From positions 1 through 17,097 of the forward strand of contig JBAXXY010000049.1 of assembly GCA_037127655.1 (NCBI GenBank): a DNA stretch of 17,097 nt, read 5' to 3'. The stretch comes from GWF2-38-69 sp037127655. GTDB taxonomy: Bacteria > Verrucomicrobiota > Lentisphaeria > Victivallales > GWF2-38-69. A program made the translations under genes and the position numbers. Under the pieces are notes generated by a model, which was not told the origin of the DNA, made no database searches, and saw nothing but the letters and a program-made list of their open reading frames with translations. Below, piece by piece: positions 9,401 to 15,732 of this stretch; position 1 is the stretch's first letter; the number at the start of each line of letters is the position of its first letter.

Positions 9401-10255
9401 CTCGAAGAGCTAACCAGGCCAATCCTAAAGACTCCTCAGAGGCAGTTATTCAACTTTATTCTTATTGGGGTAAAAGATTCTCAGGGAAATGAGGTTTATC
9501 TCAATGACACGGATCAATACGCTTCTTATGGTTCAGTCACTCATGAAAGAGAATGCGCTATTTTGCTCAATGATGCATCTTCTATCCAGATTCTAGCTGC
9601 AAAAGGTCAAGAGACATCGGTTGAGCTTATAGTAAATACAGTCCTATCAAAGGATTTAAGCGCAGAAATTAGCATAACTAAGAAGCTATACGGTAATGAA
9701 TACGGCGCTAATAACAGATTGTACGCACTGCTGACTCCTGAGGATAAGGCAAGATTCTATAAAGAGCTTATCTCGCAGATATCGCAGTCAGCTGTCAGTA
9801 TTGATGAGTTGAAATGTGATTTCTCGACTTATCCCGGGATAGAAACTTTTAAGGTAAAAGTGCCGGATTACTGCGTAAAAGAAGGAAGCTATATCTACTT
9901 CAATTCTTATCTTGGCAACGCTACTATTTTCGCTCTTGGAGCCAGAGAGAAATTCTATCCTTACTACAATGGCACCACCCTTAATTTCAAGCTTGCCAAT
10001 ACCATAATTTTTCCAGACGATACAGAGAAAGTTATGATCAAACCATCGAGCTGTAATTTTACGATTCCAGGAGGAACAGGTACCATCTATATAAGCTCTA
10101 TGTCAGCAACTAAAGAATCCCTGACATACTATGATGTTATTGAATACAAACTTCACCCGTCTATCATCCCTCCCGAGGACTACTCAAGGCTGGTGGATAT
10201 TCAGGACTATTTGTCTTCAGGGCAGAACTCAATGTATCTCTTTAAAATCAAATAA
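6452..10255 (+). CDS. Exported protein with two DUF3857-transglutaminase-like modules
   Basis: This is a 1267-residue protein with a signal peptide (about residues 1-21, MRLYKFILSAFLTSSVFLLG), so it is probably periplasmic or outer-membrane associated. AAGGA lies 8 nt before the ATG. Module 1 is a DUF3857 domain (about 45-250) and a transglutaminase/protease-like domain (about 260-420) with an intact-looking triad: Cys343 in YGVCRDKA, His383 in FNHAV and Asp399 in FMDPTNES. A beta-rich linker (about 440-660) follows. Module 2 repeats the plan: DUF3857-like (about 670-860) and transglutaminase-like (about 890-1040), but the matching positions read YGNDADTA (Asp955 for Cys), FNFIL (Phe1002 for His) and YLNDT (Asn1018 for Asp). 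A third beta-rich region closes the protein. Substrate and role are unknown; peptide or polysaccharide-linked peptide processing is conceivable. It probably shares a transcript with larC and the decarboxylase gene. Confidence 0.9.
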   Translation: MRLYKFILSAFLTSSVFLLGADVSPIGLLNLQDVLDKAKACTIETYPNSDEVLVDDYIKVTYKADGTGETWDDTIFKILTDKGREDYKILSFNYTLPYSQVEIKKLDVIKPDGRMIPVDVKANAREMVDDSQMFANIYNPNDKILRVTIPELEIGDCVRYVTCETIYKAIIPDAWFDMELLESTSPVVHFKYEIIAPKDRPVMKRGIPDKIPNCIADYVIQDGDNIKYVWEAKNVPRMFPEPNMPPISSVVQRVLASTINSWEDVSKWYWNLCLPHLNATTPEMEKTVKDLIKDETNDMGKIKAIYYFVAQQVRYMGVTTETDAPGFEPHDVSITFNNRYGVCRDKAALLVAMLKLAGYKAYPVIIMVGPKLDKDVPLPFFNHAVCCVQLSDGKMVFMDPTNESSKDIFPAYLCDRSYLVAKPDGATLMTTPIIPARENMVEIATDGTLSPDGLIDVESVIKFDGINDSLYRGHFAKLSNDERRTFFENILRKAIPNSQLFYYTITPENLFDMSSVLSVKMRFTAKKSFVSGDNMSALNLPWIGGSIGIVNYIIGTTGLTERKYPLVTEVACGYSEKINLALPDTFKTEGPPKFKEINSDTLDFNRKITIKDKKLTASSEFLINGVEFSPKQYLELKKDLQIMEINDRIKLLGSSGTKNISSNSPLPQERSNDARVLFQGMDVTLNEDGSTIEKFKTQTKILTYNGKKDNSEIKVTYNPAWETVNVVKAQVTSATGKVQKLGPTELNIMDSSWVASAPRYPAEKLLVASLPGVEVGSTIEVEYEATTKDKPFYSDMFVFRSRYPVDKYSVDLKVSNDRNILIDKKNADALSEKITKEDDYTTYSWTAYNQSAVVQEVSFPPVWDYLPVVIVSDGNWKDYTESIGEHFEDIMDDNPNCKELANKLIDGKTTDQDKILAIRNFIEININRAGPSFTDLPLSALSKPDITLQDGYGNDADTALLYSAMLKSVGIKSEFLIASSLPYLEELTRPILKTPQRQLFNFILIGVKDSQGNEVYLNDTDQYASYGSVTHERECAILLNDASSIQILAAKGQETSVELIVNTVLSKDLSAEISITKKLYGNEYGANNRLYALLTPEDKARFYKELISQISQSAVSIDELKCDFSTYPGIETFKVKVPDYCVKEGSYIYFNSYLGNATIFALGAREKFYPYYNGTTLNFKLANTIIFPDDTEKVMIKPSSCNFTIPGGTGTIYISSMSATKESLTYYDVIEYKLHPSIIPPEDYSRLVDIQDYLSSGQNSMYLFKIK

Positions 10256-10256
10256 T

Positions 10257-10324
10257 GGGAGGGGCGAAGTCCACTTCGACCGCTAATGGCTTCAGAGATC
10301 TGAAGCCCTCCCTCAATTAGGAGG
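10257..10324 (+). other. Structured intergenic leader with possible Shine-Dalgarno masking
   Basis: The 79-nt gap before the decarboxylase gene can fold compactly. Hairpin A pairs CGAAG (10265-10269) with CTTCG (10274-10278). Hairpin B pairs GGCTTCAG (10288-10295) with CTGAAGCC (10300-10307) around an AGAT loop. An outer stem GGGAG (10257-10261)/CTCCC (10308-10312) closes both into a three-way junction. No T-run follows, so it is not an intrinsic terminator. The segment CCTCC (10307-10311) is also complementary to the ribosome site GGAGG (10320-10324), giving a competing fold. The pairing is seen in the sequence; a regulatory role is inference. It could instead be a decayed palindromic repeat. 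Confidence 0.55.
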
Positions 10325-10334
10325 CTCTTCAATA

Positions 10335-11648
10335 ATGATCAGCGATGACAGAAAACAAATTATTCTAGATAAACTTAATATCGCTTTTGAAGAAAAGAAT
10401 CCTCTTTTCTCAATGGATGAAATCAGATCCATTGTCTCATCATATTTGGATAAGAGAGGTTATTATTTAGACTTGCTAAAGATGCACAATCCTCCATGCT
10501 ATATATTTGAACCTCAAATACTAAAGAAGAAATCAGATGACTTTAGGCAGGCTTTCAGCTTCCTAATGCCTGATACATCGTTCTACTTCGCTATGAAGTG
10601 CAATAACCATCCGGAAATGTCCAGCGAAATGATGAAGAACGGATATGGTTTGGATGTCTCAAGCGGACTGGAACTTGAACAGGCTCTCTCTCTCGGATGT
10701 GACGACATAGTTTTCAGCGGGCCTGGAAAGACTCAAAATGAACATATTCTGGCTTTAAAACATTCTTCCAGAGTAAAAATTCTTGTTGACAGTTTCGGCG
10801 AACTCGAGAGGCTCAAAACTATTGCCGAAGCCATGCAAACTCATATTCGTATTGGCGTAAGACTTACGACAAACCCGAAAATGCTCTGGCGTAAATTCGG
10901 GATCCTTCCTGAACGCCTAGAAGAATTCTATCTGCAAACTACCAAGTGTGGATTTATCCACTTTGAAGGATTGCAGTTTCACACTAGTTGGAACCTGAAT
11001 CCGTCCGTCCAATGTGAATTCATCAGAAAGATAGGCGATGTGCTGGGAACTGTTTCCTGGCAATGCCGTAAATCAATAAAGTTTATCGACATAGGAGGCG
11101 GTTACTGGCCGGAGCAGGGCGAATGGATGCATTACGAAACGACAAATATCGGAATGGTTGAAAAGGCTATAGAAAGCCTGGATGAGGAAACAAGGAAAAC
11201 CCATTACCGTTCGCCATCACAACCGATCTCGTTTTTCGCTCAGGAAATCAGCAAAACTATCAAAGAAAACATCTTTCCAAAAGTCAATTGCAAAATATGC
11301 TTTGAACCCGGCAGATGGATATGCAATGATTCGATTCAGCTATTCCTGACAGTCGTTGACATTAAAGAACCTGACATAGCCATAACAGACGCTGGAACAA
11401 ACACAATAGGCTGGGACAGATTTGAGTATGACTACTTTCCGATAATTAATCTGACCAGACCGTCATTGGAAGAAAAGAGGTTCAATATCCTCGGAGCGCT
11501 CTGCACGCCTCACGATGTGTGGGGCTACAACTATTTCGGTGAAGATCTTAAAGAGGGTGATATTCTTATGATCCCGATGCAGGGCGCCTACACATGGAGC
11601 CTTCGCCAGAATTTCATCAAACCCATTCCTGGCTTCATCACCGTCTAA
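10335..11648 (+). CDS. Fold-type III PLP-dependent decarboxylase (DAP/ornithine decarboxylase family)
   Basis: This 437-residue protein has the alanine-racemase-fold barrel plus a C-terminal beta domain of group IV decarboxylases. The PLP lysine is K88 in FYFAMKCNNHPEM; DVSSGLELEQAL (107-118), SGPGKT (128-133), the histidine block GLQFHTSWN (212-220), the phosphate-binding glycines DIGGGYW (252-258) and EPGR (324-327) follow. Cys390 in GALCTPHDVWG matches the active-site cysteine donated across the dimer, and GAYTWS (417-422) matches the C-terminal tyrosine block. Two points are unlike LysA: the residue after the cysteine is Thr rather than the usual substrate-binding Glu or Asp, and a tract of about 50 residues precedes the barrel. 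The start has AGGAGG at 10319-10324, 10 nt from the ATG. Substrate is unassigned; lysA should not be assumed. Confidence 0.85.
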   Translation: MISDDRKQIILDKLNIAFEEKNPLFSMDEIRSIVSSYLDKRGYYLDLLKMHNPPCYIFEPQILKKKSDDFRQAFSFLMPDTSFYFAMKCNNHPEMSSEMMKNGYGLDVSSGLELEQALSLGCDDIVFSGPGKTQNEHILALKHSSRVKILVDSFGELERLKTIAEAMQTHIRIGVRLTTNPKMLWRKFGILPERLEEFYLQTTKCGFIHFEGLQFHTSWNLNPSVQCEFIRKIGDVLGTVSWQCRKSIKFIDIGGGYWPEQGEWMHYETTNIGMVEKAIESLDEETRKTHYRSPSQPISFFAQEISKTIKENIFPKVNCKICFEPGRWICNDSIQLFLTVVDIKEPDIAITDAGTNTIGWDRFEYDYFPIINLTRPSLEEKRFNILGALCTPHDVWGYNYFGEDLKEGDILMIPMQGAYTWSLRQNFIKPIPGFITV

Positions 11649-11652
11649 AGTT

Positions 11653-11681
11653 GTACCAAGGGCATCTTTTGCCCGTGCTAC
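11653..11681. terminator. Hairpin between convergent genes, possible bidirectional terminator
   Basis: GTACCAAGGGCA (11653-11664) and TGCCCGTGCTAC (11670-11681) form an imperfect inverted repeat, 10 of 12 positions pairing around a 5-nt loop. It fills most of the 48-nt gap between the convergent decarboxylase and DUF4440-like genes. Neither side has a proper T-run, so termination is inferred mainly from position. It could equally be a copy of a dispersed palindromic repeat. Confidence 0.4.
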
Positions 11682-11696
11682 GGCTGGAAATATTGA

Positions 11697-12164
11697 TTAT
11701 TCCAGATCGTTTTTTTCCGGAAGGACAGATGAGTGGTGCTCTATAATAAGCCATTTGCCATCAATCTTGCGATAAACAAATGTATACCGGGCTTTAACTT
11801 TTTCATGTTTTTCATCATCCACAATGTCAAAAGTATATAGACCTGAATTAATGGCGATGTTTCCAAATATCCTTATATGTTCTTCGTCAATTGTTCCGAC
11901 AGGCTTTTTAAGCAAAAAGTGTTCAAAATAATCTTCTATCTCTTCATGATTGTGTCTGACTTTATTGGAAACAGTCGGAATTAATATGGCGTCATCAGCA
12001 TAATTGCCGGCAACCTTTTCCGGAGAGCCGGTCTGCAATGAAGCATTCCATTGATTAAAGAGATTTTCAATGTCGGCTTTGGAAGTAGCTATTTCAGCCG
12101 AGAAAATAGGATGTAATGAAAAGAGTGCAAATAAAACCAATTCCAGTAAGAACTTCGTTCTCAT
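11697..12164 (-). CDS. Exported NTF2-like protein (DUF4440/SgcJ-like)
   Basis: The ATG at 12162-12164 gives 155 residues and is preceded by GGAG 6 nt upstream; an earlier in-frame start at 12218 would bury the signal peptide behind 18 residues. The N-terminus MRTKFLLELVLFALFSLHPIFSAE is a signal peptide with likely cleavage after FSA. The mature part is a small cone-shaped NTF2-like fold: a helical start (DIENLFNQWNASLQTG), then AGNYADDAILIPTVSN, a helix EEIEDYFEHFL, and strands ending in ARYTFVYRKIDGKWLIIEHH. The terminal HHSSVLPE (143-150) resembles the ending of SgcJ/EcaC and CaMKII-association-like proteins. These folds bind small ligands or act in dimers; no reaction can be assigned. It lies downstream of the apyrase gene on the same strand. 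Confidence 0.8.
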   Translation of the reverse strand: MRTKFLLELVLFALFSLHPIFSAEIATSKADIENLFNQWNASLQTGSPEKVAGNYADDAILIPTVSNKVRHNHEEIEDYFEHFLLKKPVGTIDEEHIRIFGNIAINSGLYTFDIVDDEKHEKVKARYTFVYRKIDGKWLIIEHHSSVLPEKNDLE

Positions 12165-12168
12165 TTTT

Positions 12169-12174
12169 CTCTCC
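12169..12174 (-). promoter_or_regulatory. Ribosome binding site of the DUF4440-like gene
   Basis: GGAGAG on the minus strand just before the ATG at 12164. It fixes the start directly ahead of the signal peptide. Confidence 0.65.
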
Positions 12175-12215
12175 AACCTTTTTTGAGCATTAAAATATAT
12201 CTCTATAATTTTAAC

Positions 12216-12243
12216 CACTAATCTTCGCTAATTTCCACTGATG
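12216..12243. repeat. Short 10-bp periodic repeat (three degenerate units)
   Basis: CTAAT at 12218-12222, CTAAT at 12228-12232 and CTGAT at 12238-12242 recur with an exact 10-bp period, within units resembling CACTAATNTT. The third unit overlaps the left arm of the adjacent inverted-repeat element. It looks like a short copy of a dispersed intergenic repeat, but only one copy is in this window. Confidence 0.4.
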
Positions 12244-12398
12244 GATAGTTTTGTTCTGTCAAAACCATTGTATTTAGGCGATGGCAGAGTGACAATTGTC
12301 TCAATTTCCGGACAGCTCGGAGATCCGTCCCTACTCACAAAAATCGATACAACGGCGCGACCGTTAAGAGCGTTTTGACAGAGCAAAAACCTCCATCA
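12239..12398. repeat. 160-bp element bounded by 27-bp imperfect inverted repeats
   Basis: The left arm (12239-12265) and the reverse complement of the right arm (12372-12398) agree at 23 of 27 positions; both begin TGATGGA and end CTGTCAAAAC. Each arm also has a small internal palindrome (GTTTTG/CAAAAC). The interior has a perfect palindrome GACAATTGTC (12291-12300) and a hairpin AACGG-cgcga-CCGTT (12351-12365). There is no open frame and no clear target-site duplication. The right arm contains the TGA stop of the apyrase gene (12396-12398). It could be a MITE-like element, a structured intergenic RNA between two minus-strand genes, or a palindromic repeat. Confidence 0.6.
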
Positions 12399-13556
12399 CT
12401 TTATAGGATTACCTTCAAATAAACATATTGCGGCGCCAAGAGTCCAGTTAACAGATATTCCGTCAATTTTATTGTATGCCTGGATTTTTCTGTCGGGATG
12501 AAAATCATATCCGTATTTGAGAAGCGCTGTCGTGAGTTCAAGGTTTAGCAGATAGGAAAAGAGATATGGGTCGTCAGGATAATCTTTTTCGAGTTCTTCC
12601 CATGTCCTTTTGCTGAAATTATTACCGGCCTTCTGCATATCTGCCAGGCTGAAAGTCGTACTCATATTGACAGCTTTTGCAGAAGTTAGATAATAAAAAC
12701 CGCTTATACCTATGAAATTCATGTCTTCAGGAATTTCAGCTCCTTTGTAAGAATTCAGGTTGTGTATGAAGTTAATCAGCATTGAGAACTCCTTAACCCC
12801 TTTAGTGAAATCCGGATCGGCTTTTATATGGCTTGCCGGCATCGGGTAACCTTTTGGCCAGCATTCAGGGACATTGGAGAACTGGTATCTGGCATAGTCC
12901 AGTCCCAGCCCTAAATAGCTCCTCGAGTAAACGGTATATATTTTGTTTCCAATTTTTAGTTGAGAGACAAATATGTTCTGCTCCTGTGTCTCGAAAGCTA
13001 TCTGACTGGAACCTCCGCCAAGGTCAAGGACTCCTACACTTTTAGCGTTATCCGAAAAAGTCTTCAGAAGGTAATTCACTGCCACCCAATCAAAAAGTCC
13101 TTCTGCGTGACCAGTTATCATTCCTGCATAAACCTTATCATATCCATTCTCATTCAGGTACTTTACCAAGGTGCTGTATAATTTTTCTCTTTCGCATGGC
13201 GCGGCTATTCTCATTCCTGCAGTGGAAAGAACATATACGAAGACTTCTCCAGGTTTCACGCCGACTTTGGCAGAACCTGATTTGAGGCTTTCAAGCAGCC
13301 CTTTAAAATAGTCAGAAACTTTTTCGGGCTTTTTCGCATAGGTGTATAGACCTGGCTCTACAATGTTCCCTTCCAGTTTTATCTCCTGTGCCCGGGGCAC
13401 ACCATTTTCCAGGCTCATCTTGTACAAATATAATCGCGAACCTGAACTGCCCGCATCCACAATCGCCATATATTTTACCTCTGAGGCAAAGGCAATGCTG
13501 ACAAACATCATCAGCATCAGGAAAATAGAAGCTGCTTTTACATGTAATTGTTTCAT
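12396..13556 (-). CDS. Secreted GDA1/CD39-family apyrase (nucleoside triphosphate diphosphohydrolase)
   Basis: This 386-residue protein hydrolyses, by family, nucleoside tri- and/or diphosphates. A signal peptide (about 1-25, MKQLHVKAASIFLMLMMF) predicts export. All apyrase conserved regions are visible: ACR1 DAGSSGSRLYLY (34-45), ACR2 LSTAGMRIA (110-118), ACR3 GMITGHAEGLFDW (145-157) with the likely catalytic Glu152, ACR4 VLDLGGGSSQIAFE (176-189), and an ACR5-like DGISVNWTLGAAI (365-377). There is no C-terminal membrane anchor, so it should be soluble. The family is mainly eukaryotic, with few bacterial members; Legionella NTPDase is the known example. It has its own promoter at 13578-13606 and is followed by the exported DUF4440-like gene. 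Scavenging of extracellular nucleotides is a plausible role; substrate preference cannot be read from the sequence. Confidence 0.93.
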   Translation of the reverse strand: MKQLHVKAASIFLMLMMFVSIAFASEVKYMAIVDAGSSGSRLYLYKMSLENGVPRAQEIKLEGNIVEPGLYTYAKKPEKVSDYFKGLLESLKSGSAKVGVKPGEVFVYVLSTAGMRIAAPCEREKLYSTLVKYLNENGYDKVYAGMITGHAEGLFDWVAVNYLLKTFSDNAKSVGVLDLGGGSSQIAFETQEQNIFVSQLKIGNKIYTVYSRSYLGLGLDYARYQFSNVPECWPKGYPMPASHIKADPDFTKGVKEFSMLINFIHNLNSYKGAEIPEDMNFIGISGFYYLTSAKAVNMSTTFSLADMQKAGNNFSKRTWEELEKDYPDDPYLFSYLLNLELTTALLKYGYDFHPDRKIQAYNKIDGISVNWTLGAAICLFEGNPIK

Positions 13557-13577
13557 AAATAAATCCCTGCTTATGTT

Positions 13578-13606
13578 ATTAAACTCATATCTTTAAAGTC
13601 TTTCAA
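13578..13606 (-). promoter_or_regulatory. Sigma70-type promoter of the apyrase gene
   Basis: On the minus strand, TTGAAA (-35, 13601-13606) and TTTAAT (-10, 13578-13583) are separated by 17 bp; each matches consensus at 5 of 6. The start point would fall about 15 nt before the ATG at 13556. The remainder of the 211-nt gap (13557-13767) holds the divergent promoter of the phosphatase gene and a short GC-rich patch (about 13660-13677) with no assigned role. Confidence 0.55.
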
Positions 13607-13710
13607 TTCTATTTGATTAAAAGAGTAATGCCAATATGCCAGGCATAAAATATATTGATAGGGTGGCCTCGGCGCCTTTTTCTGACAATCTCTTTATTTT
13701 CCCCAATGTG

Positions 13711-13719
13711 TGATATAAT
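13711..13719 (+). promoter_or_regulatory. Extended -10 promoter of the PP2C sensor gene
   Basis: TGATATAAT is a perfect extended -10 (TGn plus TATAAT), 48 nt before the ATG at 13768. No good -35 sits at 17 bp, as is usual for extended -10 promoters; CTGACA at 13682-13687 is too far away. Confidence 0.55.
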
Positions 13720-13767
13720 CGTAAAGCAGAAGTAAGAGCCGCTTAGCCAAGTCATGGAATCAGAGAA

Positions 13768-15693
13768 ATGAGATTCAAAATTAAAGAGAGTTTTGCCCTC
13801 AAGCTCAGTTTGTATATCATTACAGCTGTGGTGATTATCTTCATTATTGTCTTGATACATAACTACCGTCTCTCCAAGAGGCTTATACTTGAGAATAATA
13901 CTCAGCATATCAGAGCTCTTGAAGAAGCTACGCTTAACCGGATAGACATTTTCCTCTCTGTGACCCAGAGATCAACTGATGATCTGAGCGCATTTCTGGA
14001 GTATAGCGATCCATCAGAAAATGAATTGCAATCTATGCTCAAAGGCCTGACTGGAAGTTTTAACATAAATCACGGAGTCACAGTTTTTTTTGCGCCCTAT
14101 AAATTTGATAAGAGTAAAAAATTCTTCGCCCCGACATCTTGGAATACAGGTAATGGTTCAGATTACTGCGATTTGGCGAATCAGGATTTTGATTATCTCC
14201 AGAATGATGTTTACAAAGAAGGAGCAAAACAGCTAAAAGGCTTCTGGAGCGAACCATATTTCGACAAAGACAAAAAGACGCTGTTGCTCTCTTACTCCAA
14301 AGCTTTCTATGAACTTAAAAATGGCAAGAAAGAGTTTGGCGGTGTCGTCAGCTGTGATATTCCTCTTGAATGGATTGAAGAGTTTATATCAGAGATAAAA
14401 ATCTTCGATTCAGGATATGCCTATATTATTTCGCCAAACAGCACATTTATAGCTCATCCCAATAAAGATTATTATCGACAGGGGCAGAGTTTGTTTGCCC
14501 TGTCTGAAAAGTACAATGACGAGGCAGTGAGAAAAATATCTCAGGAAATGATATCTGGAAAAACCGGCTATTCCAGATATTTTTCCCATAACAAGGCAGA
14601 GATGTGCTACATATATTATCAGCCATTGAAGAAAGTTGGCTGGTCGCTGGGGATTGTGGTTCCTGAGAATGAACTTTTTTCCAGGCTTGATAGTGTCACG
14701 CTTGATCTTTTTGTAATAGGAATAATTGGCTACCTGATGACGCTTGTTATGACAATATTTCTTTCACGCAGAGCCACTATGCCGCTGCGAAGTCTGGCAA
14801 GAGCTACATATAAAATAGGTCAGGGGGATTTTAATGCGGCTATTCCAAAAAACACCTCTCTCGATGAGATAGGATTACTGAGCAGCTCCTTTGTCTCAAT
14901 GCAGAGTAACCTCATTAAATATGTGAAGAATTTAAAAGAAAGCACTGCCGCCAGGGAAAAGATAGAACAGGAATTAAACATAGCTCGTGAGATACAAGAG
15001 AGTATAATCCCTCATAATTTTCCAAAAGCAAAAGAGTTTGATCTTTATGCCAAACTCATTCCTGCAAGAGAGGTTGGTGGTGACCTGTACGATTTTTTCT
15101 TTATTGACGAGACTCATCTTTGTTTTGCTGTCGGCGATGTGTCCGGCAAAGGGGTCGGAGCCGCTCTTTTTATGGCTATTACGAAAACTCTTCTCAGGGC
15201 AAAGACAGGGATGCACACGAATCCAGGCGAAGTAATAAGCGCTATGAATAAAGAGTTATGTATGGAAAACGACTCAGCCATGTTCGTGACTTTTTTCCTC
15301 TGCATCCTTGATGTCAGGACAGGTGAGATTGAATACTGCAATGCCGGTCACAATCCTCCAATTATTAATACGGCAAATAAAGGCTTTTGCTATTTGCGTT
15401 CAGAGCAGAAGCCACCTCCGCTAGGAGTAATGGATGATGCTCTCTATACAAGCAATAAACTCAAATTGCTTTCTGGCGACATCTTCTTTCTCTATACTGA
15501 CGGAGTGACCGAGGCCACGAATAAAGATGATATTGAGTTCTCAGAGGAAAAACTTCTGACCGTATTATCCGATAATGCAGACAGTTCAGTAACAGGTATT
15601 ATTTCTCAAGTCAGGACTGCTGTAGCATGCCATGTATCAGGCGCGGATCAATCGGATGATATTACCATGCTTGTGCTCAAGTACAATGGATAA
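13768..15693 (+). CDS. Membrane sensor with Cache-like domain, HAMP and SpoIIE/PP2C phosphatase
   Basis: This 641-residue protein has a transmembrane helix (about 11-30) and an extracytoplasmic Cache-like sensor (about 35-300) with WSEPYFDKDKKTLLLSYSKAF and DSGYAYIISPNSTFIAHPN. A second transmembrane helix (about 310-332) and a HAMP domain (about 333-385) containing GDFNAAIP and DEIGLL follow. A coiled linker (about 385-415) leads to the SpoIIE/RsbU-type PP2C domain (about 420-640). Metal-site aspartates are visible in EVGGDLYDF (D439), GDVSGKG (D457), YTDGVTEA (D578) and DQSDDITMLVL (about D630). By family it dephosphorylates a phosphoserine on an anti-sigma-antagonist-like protein in response to an external ligand. 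No such partner or sigma factor is nearby. The ATG has only a weak purine-rich upstream stretch. It diverges from the apyrase gene. Confidence 0.93.
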   Translation: MRFKIKESFALKLSLYIITAVVIIFIIVLIHNYRLSKRLILENNTQHIRALEEATLNRIDIFLSVTQRSTDDLSAFLEYSDPSENELQSMLKGLTGSFNINHGVTVFFAPYKFDKSKKFFAPTSWNTGNGSDYCDLANQDFDYLQNDVYKEGAKQLKGFWSEPYFDKDKKTLLLSYSKAFYELKNGKKEFGGVVSCDIPLEWIEEFISEIKIFDSGYAYIISPNSTFIAHPNKDYYRQGQSLFALSEKYNDEAVRKISQEMISGKTGYSRYFSHNKAEMCYIYYQPLKKVGWSLGIVVPENELFSRLDSVTLDLFVIGIIGYLMTLVMTIFLSRRATMPLRSLARATYKIGQGDFNAAIPKNTSLDEIGLLSSSFVSMQSNLIKYVKNLKESTAAREKIEQELNIAREIQESIIPHNFPKAKEFDLYAKLIPAREVGGDLYDFFFIDETHLCFAVGDVSGKGVGAALFMAITKTLLRAKTGMHTNPGEVISAMNKELCMENDSAMFVTFFLCILDVRTGEIEYCNAGHNPPIINTANKGFCYLRSEQKPPPLGVMDDALYTSNKLKLLSGDIFFLYTDGVTEATNKDDIEFSEEKLLTVLSDNADSSVTGIISQVRTAVACHVSGADQSDDITMLVLKYNG

Positions 15694-15732
15694 TAAAAAA
15701 AGCTCAAACCCCTGGAAAGGCGCTCATAGAAG

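Noticed and set aside
12165..12218. Longer start of the DUF4440-like protein at 12218
   Set aside because: It would place 18 residues before a clean signal peptide; GGAG sits just before the ATG at 12164.
13655..13680. GC-rich patch with GGCGCC followed by a T-run, resembling a terminator
   Set aside because: The stem is too short, and it lies between divergent genes where no transcript needs to end.
13609..13908. Minus-strand open frame of 99 codons overlapping the phosphatase gene start
   Set aside because: It overlaps the PP2C gene and both promoters, and shows no ribosome site or protein-like features.
15694..15732. Possible terminator between the PP2C and TauE/SafE genes
   Set aside because: There is an A/T run at 15694-15702, but only about 4 bp of weak stem on either strand, so it is not supportable as an intrinsic terminator.
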